Below are positions 5,582 through 12,809 of a stretch of 12,809 bases of DNA, in pieces. The notes under the pieces were generated by a model. That model was not told where the DNA came from. It did not search any database and saw nothing but the letters and a program-made list of their open reading frames with translations. Every line of letters starts with the position of its first letter. The stretch's first letter is position 1. Where the stretch lies: positions 7,681 to 20,489 of the forward strand of contig PXSU01000152.1 in NCBI GenBank assembly GCA_003022745.1. The letters run 5' to 3'. Source of the stretch: Halobacteriales archaeon SW_9_67_25 (lineage in GTDB: Archaea; Halobacteriota; Halobacteria; Halobacteriales; Haloarculaceae). Made by a program: the position numbers and the translations under genes.

Positions 5582-8500
5582 TATGTGGTGCGCAGGTGGT
5601 CGGTCCGTGGCTCGTAGACTTCGCCTTTCTGTTTGAGCTGTTCGATCTCGTGTTCGGCCGTCGAGGGCTCCATCCCCCCCTCTTCGGCGCGCTCGATCAC
5701 GACATCGACGGGCGCGCCCTCGTCGTACTCGTCCTCGATGTCGGCGATCAGCGAGAGCAGGTCCTTGATGCGGTCGCGCTGGCTCTTCGACGTTCCGGTC
5801 TCGATCATGTCGGCGTCGTACTCGCCGGTCTCGGGGTCCATTCCGATGTCTTCCAGGCAGTGGCGGGCGATCCGTACTGCTCGCTCGGCGTCCGCGACCT
5901 CGATGTCGTCGGAGAGTCGGACGCGGGCGCTGGCCTCCGCCAGCCGCACCAGCGCCTCCAGTTTGCGCGCCGTTACCGGCACCGGCGCGTCCTCGTCGGC
6001 CCCGCGCGAGCGCAGGTCGACGTAGAAGTCCCGTATCTCCGCGCGGGCCGCCTCCGTCATCGTCGGGAAGCAGTTGCGCTTGGCGTAGGCGACGTACTTG
6101 CGCAACAGCTCGGGCTCGATTGTCGGTGCCACCTCGCCGGTCACCGTCTCGACCTCCTCCTCGGTATAGTTCGAGGTACTCGTCTCCGTCCGGTGGGTGT
6201 GTAGTTCGCCCGCGTAGTTGGTGGTGAGGATGTGCTCTGCGAGGTTGGCGTCCTCCTCCTCGTCGGGCTTGTCGGTGACCGTGAAGATCAGGTCGAACCG
6301 CGAGACCAGCGCCGGTTCGAGGTCGATCTGCTCGCCGATGGGCTCGTACTGGTCGAAGCGGCCGTACTTGGGGTTTGCCGCACCGAGCAGCGAACAGCGA
6401 CTTTTCAACGTAGCGTTAATTCCTGCCTTGCTGATGCTGATCGAGTTGTGAAGCACGACACCCTGACTGACGAAGGTGTTCGTCGGCTCGACGGTGACAT
6501 CGTAGACCCACTCACATGCGTTGTCACCCTCGTTGGGCACCGTTTCGATGTCCGTCACGCGATAGTACCGGAGGTCACACCGCGAGTCGAGCGCGTCGAT
6601 ACGACGGTCAGCGTCATCGAGGGCATCTAGCACGGCGTCCCGCGCTCGTCGTGCCAGCGACTCCCGCCGCGATCGGTCGTAGCCACCCGTCTCGGCGTAC
6701 TGGATGTTGTCCTTCGTCACGCCCGCCAGCCTCTCGGCCAGTTGTCGTCCGGACCATCCGATCCCATCCCGGACAGCACCGAGAGTTTCCGCCTCGGCCA
6801 CGGCTTCTCGAACCCTCTCGACGCGGTCCCGAAGGCGGGACAGTTCAGTCTGTACCGTCTCGATCTGGACACCGTAGTCTTCGTCCAGATGTGGTCGATA
6901 CTTGCCGGTGAGTCTCAGACCGACCAACCGTCGAAGCGCGCGGATTTCCCGCGCCGCACTCGGCGGAAGGACGTCGGCATCTAGCGCGGCGTCCCGCGCC
7001 GCACTCGGCGGAAGGACGTCGTGATGCCGGGGTGTCTCGTTGCTTCGTTCGACGAACGACCGTGCCTCGGCGTAACGCTCGTCGGCCGTCGTAACGATTT
7101 GATCGACGAATCGTTCGGTCGAGTCTCCCATGACGTAGGTCTTCCACGAATCCTCGGCTCTGTCGTAGTGGATGCGCGAGGCGACGCCGACCTTCGATAG
7201 CGCGTCGGCGTAGTCGCGCGCCAGTCCTTCGGACGCAGTAGAGAAGGATATCGCCTCGCTCTCGACGCCCCCATCACCGGCGAATGCGCCGACGAGGAAC
7301 CGGCGAATGACTTCCTCGGACGCCCCAAGAACCGCCGACGGGAGTCGCTTCTCGCGCGCCGTGTGCATCACTTCCGTGACGTTTCGCCCGAACCAGCGGT
7401 AGAGTTTCGTCGAGACCCACCGCTTCGTCACCGTGCCTGCACTGTTCGTCGTGTCGGTGCTTTCCATCCCGAAGACCTCGGTATCCGAGGATTTCACCCA
7501 GATCGGGTGTGAGCGTTTCGGGGAGATCGATGTCTTTCTCTTTACCGACGTGTGGTTCCGTTTCAAGTTCGACCGCCTCCGTGGAATTCGGCAGCTTTCG
7601 GGGTGCCGGGACGAACGCACCTTCCTCGATGTCGCGGGCCTCGACAGTTCCGACAGACGTCCCGCTATCGACGAACATCGGATGTTCGGGCGTGACGGTC
7701 ACTCCGCGCCCGTTCGAGAACGAGACTCGGACGAACTCGTCCGGCGCCTCGTGGCGGCTCACGCGGTCGACGTCGGTCTTCTCTACGCGCTGGTCATCCA
7801 TGTCGACGGTGTGGACGCCGATCCCATCAACCGGACAGATTTCACAGTCCACTCCGTCGACTACCGCGTCCGGGCTCGCGTCCATCCGTTCGTCGACGAA
7901 CTCCCCCATCCGCACTCGGCGGCCATCCGACAGGAGAATCTCCGTGTCCGGATGGTAGGATTGCTGCTCGAGCGCTTCGTGCATGGCGCTTCGGTCCTCC
8001 GATCTCATCTTATCTAGTTCGTCGACTGCCGCGATGCCCTGATCGGCCAAAACCAGCGCACCAGCCTCTAACGTCCACTGCTGTCCGTCACCGAAGTCGT
8101 CGCGAACAGCAGCAGCGGTGTTGTGCGTCACGACGCCGTTCGCGACGAAATTGTGCGTTCCCGGAACGGTCAGGTCGAACACTTCTTTGTGGCCGGTATC
8201 GACCACTTCGACAACTTCGTCCCACCGGAGACTCGCGTCGACTGCTTCACGGACGCTGGACTCGACCGATCCCAAATCGAGGTCCGCAAGCATGGCGCGC
8301 GCTCGCTGTCGTCCGGGATTGTCACCGCGATGGATGTTCTGGTAGTACTTGCCGGCTGTTCCGTCAACTGTGGCGAGTACCGCCCCGACGGGGAGTTTCT
8401 CTCGCTGCTGGCGTTCGTCGGAGACGATACGCTCCAGCGCTCGTCGCTTCTCCGTGGATTCGAATCCGATAGCCTCGGCATATCTGTCTATATCTGCGCC

Positions 8501-11287
8501 GTAAATCTCGACGAACTGCTGGACGTGTTTGGATTCGATTGTGTAGCCGCTCTCGAGTTCGTAGGTCCCGCGTCTATCACGCTCACGGACCTGTGCGCGG
8601 ACACCGTACGTTTCGAGCATCAACTGCACTTGTTGGGCGAGTTCGTCACTGATCGTAGACAGGAGGACGCTCGAACCGCCGGTTTCGCGCACGGAAACCG
8701 AGCCGTCAGCGTCCATCAACCCGCGGAGGAAAGCGTCGGCGTGTTCTGCGACGGTCAGTGGGGGAGCGAGTGCAAGCCCGTCTTTCGGTGTCTCCATACC
8801 CGCGTTCGCGAACAGTCTGGCGATAGTCGTGCTGTGGACCCGGATACACGGAACTCGGTCGTCCTGATACTCGATGTCGGGCCGCTTGTCGAACTTTTCG
8901 TCGAAAATATCCACAGCACGTTCCAGTAGTGACTCGTTACCGTTGGAGATCCGGACCATCCCCCGGTTCCCCTCACGGCGGTCGAGGCGGATATCTCCGT
9001 CGCCGAACACGAATCCGAGGAGATACATCAGATCCTCGTCGAACGTCTCCGGGACTGTGATACTGTCGCCGTGTCTGACCATCAGGCGGTCGAAGTCGAC
9101 GGCTTCTCGCGTCATCCCAATCGCGTCGAGTATCCGATCGAGTTTCTCTACCGGAACGTGGCGGTTCTTGAGATGGAGGTAGATGAAATCCTCCGACAGA
9201 TCGAGCGCCGCCGCAGCGTCCCTGAGCGTCCCAAACGTCTCACGCAGCGATTCGCGGAGTAGTGAAACTGATTCCTCGGAGAGCCGTATCTTCTCGGTGG
9301 TCAGTTCGAGGAACCGTCGCACCCGCAGTTCGGAACGGTCGACGTCGTGCTGTGGAACCGCGACGTGGATGCCGGGCTCAATCTCGGAAATCGCCTGCCA
9401 TTCGATTCCGTCCTCCCCACAGGTCAGAACAGGGGTGTTCAGCGAGGCTTCGAGTTTCTTTCCGTGCCGCGTTTCGAGCCGACGACACGGTTTTTCCGGC
9501 ATGCGCCAGGCGTGCGACGAGGTTGTGTCGGTCATTTTCCCCAGGTCTCGGTCGAACGTCTGGACACCGACGGTCTTCTCGACGCCCGTTTCGGTTTCGA
9601 CGGAATGGGGGAGTTCTTCCGAGACTATATCCCGGATCTGCCGAAAGCCATCACCGGTGTGAATCAGCGTATCTCCAGTGACACACAACCCCGCCGCCGA
9701 CGATCCCTTCCCGGATGTGTAGACCGATCTGGGCGCTATTTGTCTGATGTACTGAAGTAATTTCGAATTGTGGGATACGATACCATTCGAGAGGTACGAG
9801 TGCGTTCCAGCGACTTCGAGATCGTAGACCCATTCGTAGTCAGGGGCGACAGTCTCGATGGATTCGATACGATCCCACCGAACGTCACTCTCGACTTGGG
9901 CACGTATATCATCTATCGTCTCTTCGACCGACAGAGCCTCGTCGATACGTCGGGGGCCCGCAATAAATGTCCCTTCCTGTAGTCTCTCCGCCTTCCGTGG
10001 TGTCAATCGACCCTCGGACTGAACGAACAGCGGGGGCGACGGGGTGACTTCGACCGTCCGACCGCTCGCCGTCTCGATCCGGTACATCCGGTCGGGGGCT
10101 TCCCGCTTCCAGACCTTGGTCGCCTGCCGCCGGACGACCTGTCCGCTTTCCGTGACAGATGGGACGGGAATATCGACCGTATCGTAGACGCCATCGTCGA
10201 CCGGTTTCGGGTCTTCGAGATTGTCCTCCACGATTCGCCTGATTTCTTCCCGGTGCCCGTCTCCGAGCGTGACCTTCGTATCTCCGGCGAGACACTTACC
10301 CGTACCCGGGTCACCGATCAGGAGCATGTGCAAATCGCCGCGGATACGGGACTCGTCGGGCAGGTGCTTGGTCACCCCCGAAAAGAGTTGGAGGACCATC
10401 GCGAGTTTCTGTGTCTCGTAGCCGTAGATCGAGGGGGCGATGGCGCCCTGCATCTGGTCGTAGAGGTCGGGGTGGTTCGAGAGTTCGACGATTTCCTTTT
10501 TGTCCTCGTCGGTGATGTCCATGTCCTCGAACTGTTCGTCCTCGATGGAGACCGCGAGGCCGTCCATGTAGACGTCGAACATGGGCGATTTCTCGCGGTC
10601 GTCGCCCCGCTGGTCGAGGCGGAGCGTCCCCGTCACCTCGACGTGGTCGCCGGCGGTCACCTCGCCGGTGATGTCGTCCTCGATGTTGACATCGATGCTC
10701 TGGGGCGTCTCGCCGCCGCGCAGTCCCTCGGGGGACTCTTGGACCCGGAGTTTCTGTGCGTCGACGAACTCCGACTGGTCGAAGTTGATCCGAAAGGGGC
10801 CCTGGCGCTCACAGCCCTGACACTCGTGGGGTTCCTGGAAGTCGCCGTCGGTCTGTGGGATGCGCGAGAGGGTACCACAGCGCTGGCACTCGAAGGCGGC
10901 GTCCGTGATTTTGGGCCGGACGTCGGTGGCCTTGCGGACGATACCCTGGACGGCGATGAGTCGCCCGTGGTGGTCGTGACGGATCTCGCGTATGTCGGTC
11001 GTGTCGGGGAGGTTCTCGATACGGACGTGGGCTTGGCCCAGCGAGACGTCCACCGGAAGGTCGTACAGCCGCAGGGCCTCCTCGGCGTACTCGATGAGTT
11101 GCTGTGGCTTGTTGCGGAGGTCGTCGGCCAGGTCCGGGTCGAACCGGTAGAGGTCCCGCCAGTCGACGTACAGCGACTTCTCCTCGGTCGGGTACTGCTG
11201 GGCGAGTTCCCCGATCTCGTTGCGGTAGTAGTTCCGGTAGAACTCCTCGAACCGGTCGATGAGTTCCGTGTCGTCCGCGCGGGCCAT
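5581..11287 (-). CDS. mcm: MCM replicative helicase interrupted by three inteins, with a reading-frame break in the third
   Basis: MCM is the hexameric 3'-5' DNA helicase of the archaeal replication fork. Extein segments join to 698 residues, the usual size: 331 + 27 + 53 + 287. Visible features are the N-terminal domain with zinc ribbon Cys 134, 137, 156 and 159; Walker A GDPGTGK/S at the first intein site; Walker B with VDELDKM; LLGAANP (sensor 1); VSRFDLIF (arginine finger region); and a C-terminal winged-helix region ending HLRTT. ATG 11287 gives the family start MARADDTELIDRF; the in-frame TTG at 11332 is unlikely. The first frame runs from 11287 to a stop at 7274-7276 (1337 residues). 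The rest of intein 3 and the C-terminal extein are in another frame, which becomes intein-like from about 7482 onward. A full-length precursor therefore cannot be made from this sequence by ordinary translation. Alternatives are a split intein with trans-splicing, recoding, true loss, or an assembly error. Confidence 0.93.
6445..7960 (-). mobile_element. MCM intein 3: frame-broken intein, first LAGLIDADG motif missing
   Basis: It lies between extein EALEQQ and SISISKAG. It starts with Ser (SYHPDTEILLSDGRRV, block A), has a normal block B (TPEHPMFV), and ends VVLHN before extein Ser with block F-like WVYDVTVEPTNTFVSQ. The length, 1516 bases, is not divisible by three. The first frame follows intein sequence to TPDLGEILGY (about 7481). 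The second frame resumes at EVFGMESTDTTNSAG (about 7479), leaving only ~60 residues between LGY and the second motif FLVGAFAGDGG. I infer that block C with the first LAGLIDADG was lost with a net frame change. The C-terminal endonuclease region has HTH-like VRDGIGWSGRQLAERLAGV and carries a 45-base tandem duplication (6947-7021). Confidence 0.88.
6947..7021. repeat. 45-base-period tandem duplication in intein 3
   Basis: A perfect 30-base block occurs at 6947-6976 and again at 6992-7021, period 45 bases, so in frame. It encodes DVLPPSAAR twice, separated by DAALDA. The connecting bases (6977-6999) match 6623-6645 at 22 of 23 positions, the part encoding ARDAVLDA about 350 bases away. The insert therefore looks like a template-switch or gene-conversion product rather than a simple slippage. 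Confidence 0.8.
8120..9685 (-). mobile_element. MCM intein 2: 522-residue intein with intact LAGLIDADG endonuclease
   Basis: It follows extein SGKGSSAAGL. It begins CVTGDTLIHTGDG (block A) and ends NGVVTHN before extein Thr (TAAAVRDD). Two dodecapeptide motifs are visible: LLGFVFGDGD at about residues 222-231 and FLRGLMDADGS at 319-329, about 90 residues apart, as in active homing endonucleases. Helical DNA-recognition-like insertions lie at ~140-195 (TLRDAAAALDLSEDF) and ~430-475. The block B equivalent reads ASLNTPVLT, with Thr where the TxxH His is usual. Of the three MCM inteins, this is the one most likely still mobile. Confidence 0.92.
9767..10294 (-). mobile_element. MCM intein 1: 176-residue mini-intein inside Walker A
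   Basis: It is inserted between Lys and Ser of GDPGTGKS. It starts with Cys (CLAGDTKVTLGDG, block A) and ends with GIVSHN followed by extein Ser. Block F-like YDLEVAGTHSYLSN is present. There is no LAGLIDADG motif, so it is a mini-intein without homing endonuclease. Block B reads TPSPPLFV: the usual His of TxxH is Pro (codon ccc). Lower GC and different codon choice from the extein are apparent by eye. The sequence resembles intein 3 (shared EEGxFxxAPR and IETVxxxxxWVYD patterns). Boundaries were checked at codon level. Confidence 0.92.
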
Positions 11288-11338
11288 CTCGTGGGGCTGG
11301 CTTAGTCTCCCTTCACTCAAGAAACTTCGCAAACGGCA

Positions 11339-11941
11339 GTGAAAGTGGACTGTGAGAACCTCCTACCCTCGCGGCATAACTTAACTGGTCGGGCCACGAG
11401 ATTGCGCCCGGCTATCGCTTCGAGGACGGCCGATGGCCTCGCCCGGGCCTATCGGCTGACGATACTCGTCACCCACGAAATAGTCAACGACCGACTGGGC
11501 ACCAGCGACGGGTTGGCGGGCACCGGCGAACCCGTGATCGTGACGTTCTGTCCGCTCTGTGCCAGCGGCATGGTCGCCTCCCGGCGGGTCGACGGCGAGA
11601 CAACGGAATTCGCCGTGACAGGCCAACTCTGGATGCCCGAGGCCGTCTTCGAGCGGGCCAGCGAGGAGGAGGGACGCACCTTCGGGGCCACGCACTCGGG
11701 CGGCGAAGAGATTTCCGTCAAGCACAACGGCAACCTGGTGATGTACGACGCGGCGACGCGCTCCTACTGGAGCCAGATTCTCGCGCGCGGTATCTGTGGT
11801 CCCCACACTGGCACCGAACTCGGGATTCGGCCCTCGTCGGTGACGACCTGGGAGCAGTTCCACAGGCGTTACCCCGGCGGTGAGGTCCTGTTGCCGCCGC
11901 CCCACTCCGGAACAGTCCGACCGGGTGAGATACTGGGCTAA
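11339..11941 (+). CDS. DUF3179-family protein, N-terminus abnormal or truncated
   Basis: The predicted 200 residues contain the DUF3179 hallmark pieces: ARAYRLTILVTHEIVND, VIVTFCPLCASGMVASRRVDG (Cys-Pro-Leu-Cys), the NLVMYDAATRSYWSQILARGICG block, and the end LLPPPHSGTVRPGEILG. The biochemical role of the family is unknown; the CPLC pair may bind metal or be redox-active. Family members normally have a longer N-terminal part, often with a lipoprotein or Tat signal and a segment with (I)PAIDxPxF. Here the ~35 residues before the first hallmark are unlike the family, and other frames do not restore them. The listed GTG 11339 start lies only 51 bases from the divergent mcm ATG. A TATA-like cataacttaac (11374-11384) lies inside this frame, so the true start may be later (for example TTG 11402). 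It may be a 5'-deleted remnant. Confidence 0.65.
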   Translation: MKVDCENLLPSRHNLTGRATRLRPAIASRTADGLARAYRLTILVTHEIVNDRLGTSDGLAGTGEPVIVTFCPLCASGMVASRRVDGETTEFAVTGQLWMPEAVFERASEEEGRTFGATHSGGEEISVKHNGNLVMYDAATRSYWSQILARGICGPHTGTELGIRPSSVTTWEQFHRRYPGGEVLLPPPHSGTVRPGEILG

Positions 11942-11950
11942 AGAGACGTC

Positions 11951-11968
11951 TTCATTCCTTTTTCATTT
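11951..11968 (+). terminator. T-rich tract after the DUF3179 gene
   Basis: A pyrimidine-rich run (ttcattcctttttcattt) starts 10 bases after the TAA stop in otherwise GC-rich DNA, consistent with an archaeal U-rich terminator. The remaining bases to 12058 show no supported gene. Confidence 0.45.
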
Positions 11969-12058
11969 CGACCGGACGGTCCCATGACAGACTCTCGGGA
12001 ACCGCCCGGCGACCGTCGCCGTCGCGGATACCCGGGAGACCGGCGGGAGGGGCACAGG

Positions 12059-12066
12059 GTATTTCA
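12059..12066 (+). promoter_or_regulatory. Weak TATA-like box of the ribbon-helix-helix gene
   Basis: gtatttca, 25-32 bases upstream of ATG 12091, is the only AT-rich island at the right distance for a leaderless transcript. It deviates from the TTTAAA consensus. Confidence 0.35.
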
Positions 12067-12090
12067 GGCCGCGGGCGCCTCTGTGCGTGC

Positions 12091-12639
12091 ATGGCGAGCG
12101 ACAGAGTGACCGTCTCGCTCGACGACGACGCCCGCGAGGCCCTGGTGGATCTGACCGACAGGACCGACGCCGGCCGCAGCGAGATCGTCCGGCGGGCGCT
12201 GACCTTCTACGCGGCCAACTACACGGCCGCGACGACCGACGCGGGGACCCGACTCGGCGACTACCACTCGATGCTCTCGGGGGGCGAGCACGTCCTGCTG
12301 GACGTCGACTTCCTGCACTGCTTTCTCGAGTACGTGACCGACGAGTCGGGCGAGCCCGACTCCTCCTTCCTGGAGTCGGTCGATCAGGTTTCCGATTACC
12401 ACGCCCGCGAGTACGACGGCGAGTTCGAGACCCTCGAAGACGTGCTGGAGTGGCTCTCGCTGTGTGGGTTCCTGAGTGTCCGCCGCAGCGACGAGGACCG
12501 CTACCACGTGGTATTTCCCTCCGAACACATCCGGTGGTTCATGACGCGGTTCATCGAACGGTCCTGCCGGGACCTGCCCTTCGAAATCGACATCGAGGAA
12601 GGACTGACGAAGGTACTCATCGAGAAGACATCGGCGTAG
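12091..12639 (+). CDS. Ribbon-helix-helix (CopG/MetJ-Arc type) DNA-binding protein
   Basis: 182 residues. The N-terminal ~45 residues fit a ribbon-helix-helix: a strand RVTVSLDDDAREALVDL, then a helix-turn-helix ending SEIVRRALTFYAANY. Such proteins dimerise through the strand and bind palindromic operators. The rest is an acidic domain with DVDFLHCFLEYV, ETLEDVLEWLSLCGFLSVRR, and a C-terminal YHVVFPSEHIRWFMTRFIERSCRDL and EIDIEEGLTKVLI, a layout I recognise only as a conserved haloarchaeal extension, perhaps ligand-sensing or dimerising. ATG 12091 begins exactly at the fold. Ribbon-helix-helix proteins often autoregulate or control neighbours, and inverted repeats lie just downstream (12710-12745), but a link between them is speculative. 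Confidence 0.8.
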   Translation: MASDRVTVSLDDDAREALVDLTDRTDAGRSEIVRRALTFYAANYTAATTDAGTRLGDYHSMLSGGEHVLLDVDFLHCFLEYVTDESGEPDSSFLESVDQVSDYHAREYDGEFETLEDVLEWLSLCGFLSVRRSDEDRYHVVFPSEHIRWFMTRFIERSCRDLPFEIDIEEGLTKVLIEKTSA

Positions 12640-12709
12640 GCTCGACCGAACGGCTGGCGCGTCGAATCCACCGGCGGCACCGTCCACGGAAGTCCGACCA
12701 CCCCGGAGT

Positions 12710-12750
12710 GTATGAACATATCATACCTGTCCATACTTGTTCATATTTCA
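12710..12750. promoter_or_regulatory. AT-rich inverted-repeat cluster, candidate operator
   Basis: Two overlapping perfect inverted repeats: GTATGA (12710-12715) with TCATAC (12721-12726), and TATGAACA (12711-12718) with TGTTCATA (12738-12745). A further ttcata follows at 12746-12750. They stand in an AT-rich island 31-70 bases upstream of a TATA box, which is typical of an activator or repressor binding region for a gene beyond the right edge. Confidence 0.5.
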
Positions 12751-12780
12751 TAACGGGGGTGTGCGACGGGGTAACAACAG

Positions 12781-12789
12781 GATATATAC
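12781..12789 (+). promoter_or_regulatory. TATA box of a gene beyond the right edge
   Basis: gatatatac followed by mixed sequence. The purine-rich bases just before it could act as a BRE. Transcription would start near or past 12809, so the controlled gene lies outside the window; direction is inferred from the placement of the upstream repeats. Confidence 0.4.
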
Positions 12790-12809
12790 GTATCACTGTG
12801 TCAGTAGAT

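Noticed and set aside
6947..7021. CRISPR-like or satellite array
   Set aside because: Only two copies, inside an intein coding frame; a local duplication explains it.
7467..7620. Part of the second mcm frame upstream of ATG 7467 as true protein
   Set aside because: These codons read as Arg/Ser/Lys-rich shadow of the first frame of intein 3, which has intein-like sequence here; similarity in the second frame begins only around 7482.
8123..8929. 268-codon plus-strand open frame opposite intein 2
   Set aside because: Antisense shadow; the minus strand has intact LAGLIDADG and splicing motifs in this stretch.
10253..11305. 350-codon plus-strand open frame opposite the MCM N-terminus
   Set aside because: It is the antisense shadow of mcm in GC-rich DNA, has no family resemblance, and the opposite strand encodes clear MCM.
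11316..11327. Possible TATA box for mcm (minus strand, around AAGTTTCTTGAG)
   Set aside because: It is at roughly the right distance from ATG 11287 but too far from the TTTAAA consensus to call.
11984..12112. Short ORF starting MTDSREPPGD between the DUF3179 and ribbon-helix-helix genes
   Set aside because: Arg-rich low-quality composition, no TATA box at the right distance, and it runs into the next gene out of frame.

Overview
The window reads as a chromosomal piece of a halophilic archaeon (class Halobacteria). The reasons are the very high GC content, acidic proteins rich in Asp and Glu, TATA boxes of the TTTAAA type about 25-30 bases upstream of start codons (leaderless transcripts), and recognisable haloarchaeal genes: glucose dehydrogenase, GfcR, TFB, MinD and an intein-containing MCM helicase. 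I saw no tRNA, rRNA, CRISPR array or insertion sequence.

Left part (1-2616): the 3' end of a glucose dehydrogenase gene overlaps gfcR by 4 bases (ATGA). GfcR is the sugar-catabolism regulator with a phosphoribosyltransferase fold, and here its usual C-terminal end is replaced by an odd tail. A convergent minus-strand gene for a small conserved protein follows. Its promoter is divergent from that of a transcription factor B (TFB) gene. The TFB gene has lost the B-reader segment and is frameshifted.

Middle part (2595-11287, all minus strand): this is a compact haloarchaeal replication/MinD neighbourhood. In transcription order it holds mcm, a 91-residue protein, a 112-residue protein, a 287-residue coiled-coil protein, a 256-residue protein and a MinD-type ATPase. 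Start and stop codons overlap at three of the five junctions. Internal TATA boxes suggest three transcription units: mcm plus the 91-residue gene; the 112- and 287-residue genes; and the 256-residue gene plus minD.

The mcm gene is the centrepiece. Its 698-residue extein is interrupted by three inteins, all in the ATPase core: one inside the Walker A motif (mini-intein, 176 residues), one after the SGKGSSAAGL segment (522 residues, both LAGLIDADG motifs intact), and one in front of SISISKAG. The third intein is 1516 bases long, which is not a multiple of three. It changes reading frame exactly where its first LAGLIDADG motif should be, while all splicing motifs remain on either side. MCM is normally essential, so this is either a genuinely split (trans-splicing) arrangement, a recoding event, a damaged copy, or an assembly error.

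Right part (11339-12809, plus strand): a DUF3179 protein with an abnormal N-terminus, a ribbon-helix-helix regulator, and an AT-rich stretch with inverted repeats and a TATA box that looks like the control region of a gene beyond the window.

Several genes here (tfb, intein 3, the gfcR tail, the DUF3179 5' end) carry deletion-like or junction-like irregularities. Whether these are real or assembly artefacts is the main question for this locus.
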